A stretch of 64,000 nucleotides of DNA from an uncultured Eubacterium sp. (GTDB lineage Bacteria; Bacillota; Clostridia; Lachnospirales; Lachnospiraceae): NCBI GenBank assembly GCA_910583555.1, contig CAJTXO010000011.1:60859-124858 (forward strand). Reading direction: 5' to 3'. The notes below the pieces were generated by a model. The model was not told where the DNA came from. It was given only the letters and a program-made list of their open reading frames with translations, and ran no database searches. Within the stretch, counting starts at the first letter, position 1. Every line of letters begins with the position of its first letter. Both the position numbers and the translations under genes were made by a program. Positions 42,437-50,779 of the stretch are shown here, piece by piece.

Positions 42437-42476
42437 CGTCTAGTAAAAACGATTACAATGAAAGGAAGTTAATATT

Positions 42477-44243
42477 ATGGGATGCGCAGAGGGTAAGAAA
42501 TTTGACCTGGTCGGAATCGCGGACAGGTACACGGAGACAACATTAGATGAAAACGGGATCCTGAAAACAATATCTTTTAAAAATGATGACAACTTTAACT
42601 TTGCGTACGACGTGGTCGATGTAATGGCAAAGAAATGTCCGGATAAACTGGCGATGCTCCATATTTCAAAAGACGGGCGCGAGCGCCGCTTTTCGTTCCG
42701 CGACATGGCGAAATATTCTAACATGGCCGCCAATTATTTCAGTTACCTCGGCATCCGCAAAGGTGACAAGGTCATGCTCGTCCTCAAACGCCATTTCCAG
42801 TTTTGGTTTTCCCTGCTCGCCCTTCACAAGATTGGCGCCGTGGCCATTCCCGCCACAAATCTTCTGACAAAAAAAGATTTTGAGTACCGCTTCAAAGCAG
42901 GCGAGGTTGACGCCATTATCTGTACGGCTGACGGCGAGGTTTCGCGGGAGGTTGACAAAGCCGCCCACACTAATTCCCGGCTGAAAACAAAGATCATGGT
43001 CGGCGGCGCCAGAGAATCCTGGCATTGTTTTAACAAAGACATCCGCTATTTTTCCGCCAATTTTTCCCGCGCTGAGGACACGCCGGGCGGCGATGACACG
43101 ATGCTCATGTTCTTCACCTCTGGAACGACTTCCTATCCGAAGATCACGACCCATAATTTCCGCTATCCGTTAGGGCACTATGTGACGGCCAAATACTGGC
43201 ACCAGGTCGATCCGGACGGCATTCATTTCGCCATCTCGGACACTGGCTGGGGAAAAGCGCTGTGGGGGAAGATTTACGGACAGTGGATCTGCGAGGCGCC
43301 TATTTTCACCTATGATTTCGACGATTTTGACGCGAAAGAAATTTTAAATATGATCGAAAAGTACCATATTACCACGTTTTGCGCGCCGCCCACGGTATAC
43401 CGTGTGATGGTCCACATGAAATTGGAAAACTACGATCTGTCCTCCCTGCAAAATGTTACGACGGCCGGCGAGGCGCTCAATCCGAAAATTTTCGAGAAAT
43501 TCAAGGATAAGACCGGATTTGATATTATGGAAGGGTTCGGCCAGACGGAAACAACGATGCTGATCGGAAACATAAAAGGCATGGCGCCGCGTCCCGGTTC
43601 AATGGGAAAACCGAGCCCGCTTTACGATATTGCCATCATGCGCCCGGATGGGACGCTGGCAGACCCGCATGAAGAGGGCGAGATCGTCGTCAAAACGGCG
43701 GAAGGCGCGCCAAACGGCCTGTTTACCGGATATTTCAGCGATGAGGAAAAAACATCCTCCGTCTGGTATGATGGTTACTACCACACGGGCGACACCGCTT
43801 TTGTGGACGAGGACGGATATTTCTGGTATGTCGGCAGAGTGGATGACGTCATCAAATCTGCGGGATACCGCATCGGCCCCTTTGAGATTGAAAATGAGAT
43901 CATGAAACTTCCGTACGTGCTGGAATGCGCCGTTACCTCCGTGCCGGACCGCCTCCGCGGGCAGGCGATCAAGGCGACGATCGTCCTTGCCGACGGCAAG
44001 GAAGGCGACGAGCACATGAAAAATGACATCGTCAAATACCTGAAAAAAAATATTGCTTCTTATAAATGGCCGAAAATCGTAGATTTTGCGAAAGAACTGC
44101 CAAAAACGATCAGCGGCAAAGTGCGGCGGGCCGAGATCAAGAAAAATGACTGGGCCGCCGGGCAGGAAGAGGTTCCGTCCGCAGCAACCGAAGAACAGCC
44201 GGACGAACCGCCAGCATCTTCCGGAGATACGGATGAAAGCTGA
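42477..44243 (+). CDS. AMP-forming acyl-CoA synthetase (short/medium chain)
   Basis: 588 residues. ANL-family motifs: MFFTSGTTSYPKITTHN (P-loop), GFGQTETTM, YYHTGDTAFVDEDGYFWYVG and the catalytic-lysine region LPKTISGKVRR. ISDTGWGKALWGKIYGQW is typical of acetyl/butyryl/medium-chain synthetases. It activates a carboxylate to its CoA ester at the cost of ATP to AMP. Start after AAAGGAAG. The Ser/Glu-rich tail of about 30 residues is extra. The stop overlaps the next gene by 11 bases. Confidence 0.93.
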   Translation: MGCAEGKKFDLVGIADRYTETTLDENGILKTISFKNDDNFNFAYDVVDVMAKKCPDKLAMLHISKDGRERRFSFRDMAKYSNMAANYFSYLGIRKGDKVMLVLKRHFQFWFSLLALHKIGAVAIPATNLLTKKDFEYRFKAGEVDAIICTADGEVSREVDKAAHTNSRLKTKIMVGGARESWHCFNKDIRYFSANFSRAEDTPGGDDTMLMFFTSGTTSYPKITTHNFRYPLGHYVTAKYWHQVDPDGIHFAISDTGWGKALWGKIYGQWICEAPIFTYDFDDFDAKEILNMIEKYHITTFCAPPTVYRVMVHMKLENYDLSSLQNVTTAGEALNPKIFEKFKDKTGFDIMEGFGQTETTMLIGNIKGMAPRPGSMGKPSPLYDIAIMRPDGTLADPHEEGEIVVKTAEGAPNGLFTGYFSDEEKTSSVWYDGYYHTGDTAFVDEDGYFWYVGRVDDVIKSAGYRIGPFEIENEIMKLPYVLECAVTSVPDRLRGQAIKATIVLADGKEGDEHMKNDIVKYLKKNIASYKWPKIVDFAKELPKTISGKVRRAEIKKNDWAAGQEEVPSAATEEQPDEPPASSGDTDES

Positions 44244-44736
44244 TAAAATATTTATTTCCGTCCTCATCCTGATCGGCCTGGGGCTGAGCGCCGTCATTTA
44301 TTTTCCCCGCGCCACCGGTTCCGGCAGCCGTGTAGAGGTTCGGATCAACGGTACCGCCGTAACCTCTTATCCGCTCTCGTCCGACCGCACGGAAACGATT
44401 TCCTGCCCGGACGGCGGCTCCAATACGCTGGAGATCATTGACGGCGCTGCCCGTATGAAAGAGGCCGACTGCCCGGACAACGTGTGCGTCGGTATGCACC
44501 GTATATCAAAACCGGGAGAAACGATCGTGTGCCTGCCCCACAAGCTTGTGCTCGAGATCGTACAGACAGGGCAGGACGCCGCTGTGCCGGACGCAGATCC
44601 TTCTGTTCCAGATGCGGATTCTTCCGGGCCAGACGCCAACTCTTCCGGGCCAGACGCGGACCTTTCCAGGCCAGACGCCAACTTTTCCGGGCCAAATGGC
44701 GACCCTCCTGTGCCGGACGCGATAACAGGACGATAA
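44233..44736 (+). CDS. NusG domain II membrane-anchored protein with repeat tail
   Basis: 167 residues from ATG 44233, which lies in the end of the acyl-CoA synthetase gene. One N-terminal membrane segment (IFISVLILIGLGLSAVIYF), then a NusG_II domain (about 35-115: VEVRINGTAVTSYPL, EADCPDNVCVGMH, ETIVCLPHKLVLEIV). The last 50 residues are tandem PDA-x-x-SG repeats. Such proteins sit near Gx transporters in clostridia, as here. Role unknown. Confidence 0.85.
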   Translation: MKADKIFISVLILIGLGLSAVIYFPRATGSGSRVEVRINGTAVTSYPLSSDRTETISCPDGGSNTLEIIDGAARMKEADCPDNVCVGMHRISKPGETIVCLPHKLVLEIVQTGQDAAVPDADPSVPDADSSGPDANSSGPDADLSRPDANFSGPNGDPPVPDAITGR

Positions 44737-44802
44737 AAAAGCGGCGGTAGAGAACCGCGGCACTTTTCCGCACATGACGAATTTGGGGAGGTTGTGCCAC
44801 TG

Positions 44803-45342
44803 ATGAATCAGATCAGACAGATTTCAGAATTTTCCATATATACCGCGCTTGCTTTTATTTTTGGCTACATTGAAAGTTTGATCCCCCTGCCGGTTCCTTT
44901 TCCGGGCATGAAGATCGGATTGGCCAATCTGGTCATGATGATCGTTTTATATAGGAAGAACTTTCGCTATGCCTTTGGTATATCCATGCTGCGCAACTTA
45001 CTAAACGCCATCACGTTTGGCAGCCTGTTCAGCCTGCTCTACAGCCTGGCGGGCAGCGTGCTCAGTCTGATCGCTATGGCCGGGCTCAAAAAGGTGCGCA
45101 GGGCACGGCCGAAAAGCGAACAAAAGGAAGCGGACGCTTTTTCCATCGTATCTGTCAGTGCGCTAGGGGGTATCGTACACAATATGGGCCAGCTGATGGT
45201 TGCCGCGTTCCTTGTCGGATTTTCTTCCATTATCTGGTATTTGCCGGTTTTATATTTTTGCGGCTTACTGACAGGCATTCTGATCGGTATGGTCAGTAAC
45301 CAGTGTCTGGCGCGGCTTCCCGCCGATCCGCAAAACAGATAA
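44803..45342 (+). CDS. Gx transporter family membrane protein (annotated elsewhere as heptaprenyl diphosphate synthase component I)
   Basis: 179 residues from ATG 44803 (GGGGAGG 11 bases upstream; GTG 44794 is too close). Five or six membrane segments; SIYTALAFIFGYIESLIPLP and FPGMKIGLANLVMMIVLY are characteristic, with FGSLFSLLYSLAGSVLSL and GIVHNMGQLMVAAFLVG later. It looks like the substrate-binding S component of an ECF-type importer. Substrate unknown. Paired with the NusG-II gene. Confidence 0.88.
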   Translation: MNQIRQISEFSIYTALAFIFGYIESLIPLPVPFPGMKIGLANLVMMIVLYRKNFRYAFGISMLRNLLNAITFGSLFSLLYSLAGSVLSLIAMAGLKKVRRARPKSEQKEADAFSIVSVSALGGIVHNMGQLMVAAFLVGFSSIIWYLPVLYFCGLLTGILIGMVSNQCLARLPADPQNR

Positions 45343-45421
45343 CAAGAATCATTATTGCTTATTTTATAAAAAAGATATACTTTTTTTCTTTATTTTTCAC
45401 ACAACGTTCACACAACGGATA

Positions 45422-45450
45422 TTGACTTTTAGCAGGACAACTGATAAAAT
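45422..45450 (+). promoter_or_regulatory. Promoter of the abrB-like gene
   Basis: TTGACT (45422-45427), 17 bases, TAAAAT (45445-45450), about 40 bases before the ATG; AGAAGGAG provides the ribosome site. Confidence 0.85.
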
Positions 45451-45488
45451 GTGTAAGTAACAAGAACAGAAGAAGGAGAATTAACATT

Positions 45489-45743
45489 ATGAAGGACATG
45501 GGAATCGTAAGACAGTTAGATATGTTAGGCCGCATTACCATTCCAATTGAACTTCGGCGTTCTCTCGGAATTGCTGACAGAGAGTCCTTAGAAATCTATA
45601 CCGAAGACAATAAGATCATATTGACGAAACATGAAGCCGGTGACATTTTTACCGGATCACAGGAAGACTTGATCGAGTATCATGGAAAACTGGTTTCCAA
45701 GCAGTCGATCGAGGAATTATCAAAGCTAGCTGGTTTAATTTAA
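45489..45743 (+). CDS. abrB: AbrB-family transition-state regulator
   Basis: 84 residues. The swapped-hairpin DNA-binding domain is clear: MKDMGIVRQLDMLGRITIPI, ELRRSLGI, LEIYTEDNKIILTKHEAGDI; the tail VSKQSIEELSKLAGLI is the AbrB/Abh-type dimerisation end. AbrB represses stationary-phase and sporulation genes. In Bacillus abrB also lies next to rsmI (yabC), as here, in opposite orientation to it. Confidence 0.92.
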   Translation: MKDMGIVRQLDMLGRITIPIELRRSLGIADRESLEIYTEDNKIILTKHEAGDIFTGSQEDLIEYHGKLVSKQSIEELSKLAGLI

Positions 45744-45762
45744 TCATATATCCCTTTAGTGT

Positions 45763-45797
45763 GGCAGGAGCCCCCCTAGACTCCTGCCTTTCCTTTT
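45763..45797 (+). terminator. Terminator of the abrB-like gene
   Basis: GGCAGGAG (45763-45770) and CTCCTGCC (45781-45788), then TTTCCTTTT. Confidence 0.85.
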
Positions 45798-45878
45798 GCC
45801 TGTCATTACCATATTTTTCTAGTTTTTTTCTCTGAAAGAAACGCAATATAGGCATTGTAGTTCATCATTTTCTCTTCC

Positions 45879-46718
45879 CTATGAAAGCAGTCCCTTATAC
45901 ACCTGGTTCTTCGTCATCCCTCTCTCTTTCGCCACCGCCCTCATCGCCTCATTTCGTCCCATCCCCTGCGACAGATAGCGCTCCATATGGTCGCCCAGCG
46001 GCACCTCGTTCCACTTCTCCCTCTCCTTTCGCTCCAACTCCAGGGCATCTGCCCCCTCTACTACAAACACAAACTCGCCTTTCGGCTCATTGTCGCGGTA
46101 ATAGGCGGCCGCCTCCGCCAGCGTACACTGCAGCACGGATTCATGCCTCTTCGTCAGTTCGTGGCAGACCGCAATCTTCCTCTGCCCGGGCAGCACCTCC
46201 GCTACCGCTTCCAGCGTTTTCCGCAGACGATGGGGCGCCTCATAAAATACAGTCGTGTACGTCGTTTCCGCGAGCCTTTTTAACACCCTCTCCCGCTCTT
46301 TCGTTTCCTGTGGGAGAAATCCCTCAAAGGCAAAATTTCTCGTCGGCAGGCCCGATAACGTGAGCGCCGTGACGACCGCCGAGGCCCCCGGCAGGGAAGT
46401 GACCGGAACGCCGGCCTGATACGCCGCGAGCGCAAGCTCTGCTCCGGGATCGGAGATCGCCGGCGTCCCGGCATCAGTCACCAGCGCAATCTCCTTTCCC
46501 TCCAGCAATTCCTTTACGAGCACCGGCGTTTTTTGGAATTTATTGTGCTCGTGATAGCTGGTAAGCGGCGTTTTGATATGAAAATGATTGAGCAGCTTGA
46601 TCGTCTGCCTCGTATCCTCCGCCGCGATCAGATCCACCTCTTTTAATACGCGCAGCACGCGCAGTGTAATATCTTCCAGATTTCCGATCGGCGTAGCGCA
46701 AAGATATAATGCTCCCAT
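45879..46718 (-). CDS. rsmI: 16S rRNA (cytidine-1402-2'-O)-methyltransferase
   Basis: 279 residues. MGALYLCATPIGNLEDITLR, AAEDTRQTIKLLNHF, ALVTDAGTPAISDPG and LPGASAVVTALTLSGLPT are the RsmI signatures of the tetrapyrrole-methylase fold. It uses SAM to methylate C1402 ribose in the decoding centre. It is the last gene of the minus-strand cluster. Confidence 0.97.
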   Translation of the reverse strand: MGALYLCATPIGNLEDITLRVLRVLKEVDLIAAEDTRQTIKLLNHFHIKTPLTSYHEHNKFQKTPVLVKELLEGKEIALVTDAGTPAISDPGAELALAAYQAGVPVTSLPGASAVVTALTLSGLPTRNFAFEGFLPQETKERERVLKRLAETTYTTVFYEAPHRLRKTLEAVAEVLPGQRKIAVCHELTKRHESVLQCTLAEAAAYYRDNEPKGEFVFVVEGADALELERKEREKWNEVPLGDHMERYLSQGMGRNEAMRAVAKERGMTKNQVYKGLLS

Positions 46719-46739
46719 ATATATTTCTCCTTCTAACTT

Positions 46740-47558
46740 CTAATACAGTTCCCGCACCTCTTGTGTGTATTCATTGACTGCTTTGTATACGATCAACGGT
46801 TTTTCCACTGTCATCCCCGGATTCCCGCCCCGTGTCCCCTCGATCAGGACCATATTCGGCTCCCTGTCCACGTATGGATAGACGAGGCGCATCCGCTTTG
46901 GTTCCAGGGCGTATTTTGTCATCGTATTCATGATCTCACTCAGGCGGAACGGCCGGTGCACCATAAAAAAATGTCCCCCCGGTTTGAGAAGCTTTGCGCT
47001 CTCACGCAGGACATCATCGAGCGTACAAAGTAATTCATGTCTGGCGACCGCCTTATGCCCCGCCTCATTTGTCAGTCCGTGCGAGTGCATCATATATGGC
47101 GGATTGGTCGTAATAACATCAAAGGAAGCCGCCTCAAAATACGAAGATGCTTCCTTGATATCCCCGATCGTTATATGTACCCGGTCCTGCAGACCATTAT
47201 AGCGGATACTGCGGTTCGCCATCTCCGCTATATCCGCCTGGATTTCCAATCCCTCAAAATAGTTTCCTTCCGTCTTTGCAGTCAGAAGGATCGGGATCAC
47301 CCCGTTCCCTGAACCGAGATCCAGTACACGGCTTTGTTTCGGCACTCTCACAAACCCAGTCAGCAAAACGGCATCCATGCCAAAACAGAACCAGTCCGGA
47401 TTCTGAATGATCATCAGTCCATCCCGCTGTAAATCGTCGAGCCGCTCCCCCGGCAGAAGCGGCACCTTTTCAGAAACAGGGGAAGAATGCTCATTTTTTG
47501 TTTTTCCCGTGCGGATCGTTTGTTCATCCATATTTTCCCTTCGCTCCGTCTGTCCCAT
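46740..47558 (-). CDS. TrmN6/YabB-type N6-adenine tRNA methyltransferase
   Basis: 272 residues (ATG 47531, after AAGGG, would give 263). Rossmann methyltransferase with VLDLGSGNGVIPILL and the N6-adenine motif TNPPYM. Relatives modify A37 of tRNA1(Val). It occupies the yabB position of the Bacillus yaaO-abrB cluster. The start overlaps the ricT stop. Confidence 0.9.
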   Translation of the reverse strand: MGQTERRENMDEQTIRTGKTKNEHSSPVSEKVPLLPGERLDDLQRDGLMIIQNPDWFCFGMDAVLLTGFVRVPKQSRVLDLGSGNGVIPILLTAKTEGNYFEGLEIQADIAEMANRSIRYNGLQDRVHITIGDIKEASSYFEAASFDVITTNPPYMMHSHGLTNEAGHKAVARHELLCTLDDVLRESAKLLKPGGHFFMVHRPFRLSEIMNTMTKYALEPKRMRLVYPYVDREPNMVLIEGTRGGNPGMTVEKPLIVYKAVNEYTQEVRELY

Positions 47559-48466
47559 CAGATCTTTGACTTTCCTTCCTTCTTCTCCATCGCTTCCAGT
47601 TTTTTCAGTTCCTTATCGGTCTCGGAGGCATGGCGGTCACGGCGCCGCTCCTGGCGAAACTTTAATTCGTCTGCCGAATACTCCCGGACTTCTTTTTCAT
47701 CGTCTTCCAGATTGACGATGACTTTAACTTTCTGCTTCAGAACACTGACGCTCTGCACTTCACCGGACAGTCCGTCCGGCGTTTTCACGCGGCTGCCCAC
47801 ATTCGGCAGATGGCTGTTCAGTTCCTCGTAGGCTTCCTCTTCGTTTTTCAGGCAGCACATCAACCGGCCGCACACACCCGATATTTTCGTGGGGTTCAAA
47901 GAAAGGTTCTGCTCTTTTGCCATCTTGATGGATACCGGCGCGAACTCGGACAAATACGAGTGGCAGCAAAGCGCGCGCCCGCATATCCCGATACCGCCCC
48001 GCAGCTTCGTCTCGTCGCGGACGCCGATCTGACGCAGTTCGATCCTCGTGCGGAACACCGAGGCCAGATCCTTTACGAGTTCGCGGAAATCAATGCGCCC
48101 GTCCGCCGTAAAATAGAACAACAGCTTATTTTTATCAAACGTATACTCCGCCGCAATCAGTTTCATCTCCAGGCCGTGTTTGCTGATCTTCTCGAGACAG
48201 ATGGCAAACGCGTCCTTTTCCTTCTCCCGGTTTTTGGATTCACTCTCTTCATCCGCTTTCGTGGCAACCCGTATGATACCTTTGAGCGGGGCAACGATTT
48301 TTTCTTCCGGCATCTGTGTCGGCGGAAGGACTACCGTACCATATTCCACGCCCTTGGCCGTCTCCACGATGACGTGCGTTCCCCTCTTGATATTTTCGTG
48401 TTTTCCCGGGTCAAAATAGTAGATTTTCCCCGCCTGCCGAAACCGGACTCCAATGATCGTTTTCAC
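47558..48466 (-). CDS. ricT: RicT (YaaT), PSP1-domain protein
   Basis: 302 residues. YYFDPGKHENIKRGTHVIVE, GRIDFRELVKDLASVFRTRI, and the Cys-rich CGRALCCHSYL and SGVCGRLMCCLKNE segments that bind Fe-S clusters in the Bacillus Ric complex. RicT helps RNase Y mature mRNAs and affects phosphorelay and sporulation; rny is also in this window. The charged C-terminus is about 30 residues longer than the domain. Confidence 0.95.
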   Translation of the reverse strand: MKTIIGVRFRQAGKIYYFDPGKHENIKRGTHVIVETAKGVEYGTVVLPPTQMPEEKIVAPLKGIIRVATKADEESESKNREKEKDAFAICLEKISKHGLEMKLIAAEYTFDKNKLLFYFTADGRIDFRELVKDLASVFRTRIELRQIGVRDETKLRGGIGICGRALCCHSYLSEFAPVSIKMAKEQNLSLNPTKISGVCGRLMCCLKNEEEAYEELNSHLPNVGSRVKTPDGLSGEVQSVSVLKQKVKVIVNLEDDEKEVREYSADELKFRQERRRDRHASETDKELKKLEAMEKKEGKSKI

Positions 48467-48478
48467 TTTATTTTCCTC

Positions 48479-49465
48479 CTATTGCTTCATTGCCAAAAGC
48501 ATTAACTCCATCGCGACCTCAAAATTTACGTTTGCCTTCAACCGGAGCTTCGCTTTATCAAAAGCACTTAAAATTTCCTCTATTTTTTCATAATCCCGCT
48601 GGTTCGCCTCGGACGAGATCGCGCGGTACTCCCCCTGGAAGATCAAATGGTTCATATTCTTTGTCGCCTTAAATAACAATACATCCCGGTACCACAGTAC
48701 CATGAGATCGATGTAATCTTTGGCATCCGCTTTATCCTCGCCCACTTCCTTAATGATCTCGAGCATCTCCGAAACATCCATAGTATGCACATTTTTCAGT
48801 ATCCTTAATACTTTATCGCGCTTTTCCTCAAAGTCTTCGGATTCGATATAGCGGATCGCTTTCCCCAGATTTCCCTGAGCGAAAATAGCGCTCGTGCGCG
48901 CGCGGTAATCGACCACATCGTATTTTTCGATCAGATACTTTTCGACTGCTGCCGTGGAAAGAGGACGAAATTCCAGTTTCAGGCAGCGCGACTGTATCGT
49001 CGGCAGGATGGCATCCATATTGCTCGTAAGAAGAAGGATGATCCCGTATTCCGGCGGCTCCTCGATCGTCTTTAAAAGAGCGTTCTGCGCGGCCTCCGTC
49101 ATGCGGTCCGCCTCCGGCACGATAAATATTTTATAGGGACTGGAAAATGGCTTGATCGCGATCGAACTATTGATCTTTTCGCGTATATCATCCACTCCGA
49201 TGCTCGACAGTTCCCGGTTCACCCAGATCACATCCGGCTGGTTGCCCGATTCCATCTGCTTGCATGACGGGCAGTCACCGCACGGCCGGTTATTGATCTC
49301 GGACTGGCACTGCAGCCCGGCCGCAAATGTTTTCGCCATCGTCTCCTTTCCACAGCCCACCTCGCCGTGGAAAATATAGGCGTGAAAAGGCTTGTCCCCA
49401 CGAATCGCCATCTGCAAATGCTCTTTAATATCCTCATGTCCCATGATCTCTGAAAATAAAAACAT
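48479..49465 (-). CDS. holB: DNA polymerase III delta' subunit
   Basis: 328 residues. AAA+ clamp-loader fold with HAYIFHGEVGCGKETMAKTF, a zinc module (CPSC with nearby Cys), IVPEADRMTEAAQNALLKTI, EEPPEYGIILLLTSN and SRC. Delta' is part of the loader that opens the beta clamp. The N-terminus MFLFSEIMGHEDIKEHL is normal. 12 bases upstream of ricT. Confidence 0.95.
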   Translation of the reverse strand: MFLFSEIMGHEDIKEHLQMAIRGDKPFHAYIFHGEVGCGKETMAKTFAAGLQCQSEINNRPCGDCPSCKQMESGNQPDVIWVNRELSSIGVDDIREKINSSIAIKPFSSPYKIFIVPEADRMTEAAQNALLKTIEEPPEYGIILLLTSNMDAILPTIQSRCLKLEFRPLSTAAVEKYLIEKYDVVDYRARTSAIFAQGNLGKAIRYIESEDFEEKRDKVLRILKNVHTMDVSEMLEIIKEVGEDKADAKDYIDLMVLWYRDVLLFKATKNMNHLIFQGEYRAISSEANQRDYEKIEEILSAFDKAKLRLKANVNFEVAMELMLLAMKQ

Positions 49466-49506
49466 AGCAACCGCCTCCTTTATCTGTTATCTGTGTGTTT
49501 CCGGCT

Positions 49507-49947
49507 TCAGGTAAGAATATCGAGCAGAAGCCCGCGTATCTCATCAATCTTACCTAATATCGCAAGATGATCTTTTTCATCTTTCATCAGCTCCTGCGCC
49601 AGTTCGTCAAGTGCCGAATTGACCCGCTTGATCATTCCGTATACCCGGTGCCGTCCCCGTCTGTCCAAAAAGTTCTCCCTGCTGAATTTATGAGACCGGC
49701 TGACAATCTCATTCATAAACTCCTGGATAAGCTTGCGGTAATGTTTCATGTCCCTTACATCCATATGCTTGCCCAGCTTTTTCCCCTGCATCGTAATATC
49801 TTCCATCATCAGGGTGAGCCTGGCCTGGAGTCCGTCCTCCTCCAGTGAGCTCATCAGGGTGAACTTAAAATCCTCACTGGTTTCCTGAACCGGTCTCGCC
49901 GTCTGCGCCATCGTCGGCTGCTGAATCTGATCAATCTTAATATCCAC
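49507..49947 (-). CDS. yaaR: YaaR family (DUF327) protein
   Basis: 146 residues. DITMQGKKLGKHMDVRDMKH, YRKLIQEFMNEIVSRSHKF and RRGRHRVYGMIKRVNSALDE are the DUF327 core. Function unknown; the position between the nucleotide kinase and holB is conserved with Bacillus. Confidence 0.93.
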   Translation of the reverse strand: MDIKIDQIQQPTMAQTARPVQETSEDFKFTLMSSLEEDGLQARLTLMMEDITMQGKKLGKHMDVRDMKHYRKLIQEFMNEIVSRSHKFSRENFLDRRGRHRVYGMIKRVNSALDELAQELMKDEKDHLAILGKIDEIRGLLLDILT

Positions 49948-50004
49948 GGTCTCATCTCCTCCCAGGAATCTGTTCTACTCTCCATTGTAACATTTTTTTC
50001 GCAT

Positions 50005-50604
50005 TTAATCCAGTCCAACATGCGTGCTGCCATAAATAAGTTTTTCAATATGCTCCACCGCCTGCTCGCAATCCTTATTCATGATCCGAATTTCGATGCC
50101 TGCCTCCTGCAGTTTCTCCTCTGAGAAATCTTCTTCATCCGCCAAAAAACGCCGGCACAGCTCCGGCACACACGGAGTCGTCTGCGCTCTCTCCCTCGCC
50201 ACCGCCCGCTCAAGCCTTTCTATATCATCCACCTCGATATAGAGCGGAACTATTTGTTCCATGCCAAATACTCCCTGCAGCTTTTCGTATCCGGCCAGCG
50301 TAGAGATCAAAAGGTAATCACCCGTCGAAAAATCAATCTGTCCGTCGTCTGCCGTGAAATAAAACCACGGCCCCAGCACGGTATTGTACTGCCTGCACTC
50401 GATGATCTTTCCCTGCTCTTTCATCTCATACATCTCTTCTTTGGAGACAAAAAAATATTCTTTCCCATAGGTCTCCCCTTTCCGGATCGGCCTCGTCGTA
50501 TAGGTGACGATTTCTTTTAACTCTGGATGGCGCTCCTTGATCTTTTTGTACAATGTATCTTTTCCCGTCGCGCTTTTTCCCATGATCACAAATAATTTTC
50601 CCAT
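50005..50604 (-). CDS. Guanylate-kinase-like nucleotide kinase
   Basis: 199 residues from ATG 50604 (GGAGG 6 bases upstream; ATG 50610 touches it). MGKSATGKDTLYKKI is the P-loop and EIVTYTTRPIRKGETYGKEY, YFFVSKEEM and IIECRQYN follow the guanylate kinase order. Divergences such as LGPWFYFTADDGQ suggest a paralogue rather than the essential Gmk. It sits where Bacillus has tmk. Lid arginines AVARERAQ are present. Confidence 0.85.
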   Translation of the reverse strand: MGKLFVIMGKSATGKDTLYKKIKERHPELKEIVTYTTRPIRKGETYGKEYFFVSKEEMYEMKEQGKIIECRQYNTVLGPWFYFTADDGQIDFSTGDYLLISTLAGYEKLQGVFGMEQIVPLYIEVDDIERLERAVARERAQTTPCVPELCRRFLADEEDFSEEKLQEAGIEIRIMNKDCEQAVEHIEKLIYGSTHVGLD

Positions 50605-50609
50605 ATCCA

Positions 50610-50779
50610 TCCTCCTTTTTCCCTACCATTTTCTTCGTGTGGGTTTCATTTCCCATTTTGCCCGTTCACGCGTTCTGCCACAGGGCCTTCTCCTCCTGTT
50701 TCCCTACCATTTTCTTTGTGTGGGTTTCATTTCCCATTTTGCCCGTTCACGCGTTCTGCCACAGAACCGGCTCCTCCTG
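50610..50779. repeat. Tandem duplication, 81-bp period, at the decarboxylase end
   Basis: Two near-identical copies (for example TTTCCCTACCATTTTCT at 50618 and 50699; TCCTCCT at 50610, 50691 and 50772). The unit includes the decarboxylase stop codon, its last codons (VAERVNGQNGK) and a ribosome-site-like AGGAGGA. 81 bases is 27 codons, so the frame is preserved. Confidence 0.9.

Noticed and set aside
45806..45868. 20-codon ORF just after rsmI (MMNYNAYIAFLSEKKTRKIW)
   Set aside because: It has a plausible GGGAAGAG upstream but no known match or other support, so it was not called.
50610..50779. Possible CRISPR array
   Set aside because: Only two contiguous 81-bp copies without spacers; it is a tandem duplication of coding sequence.
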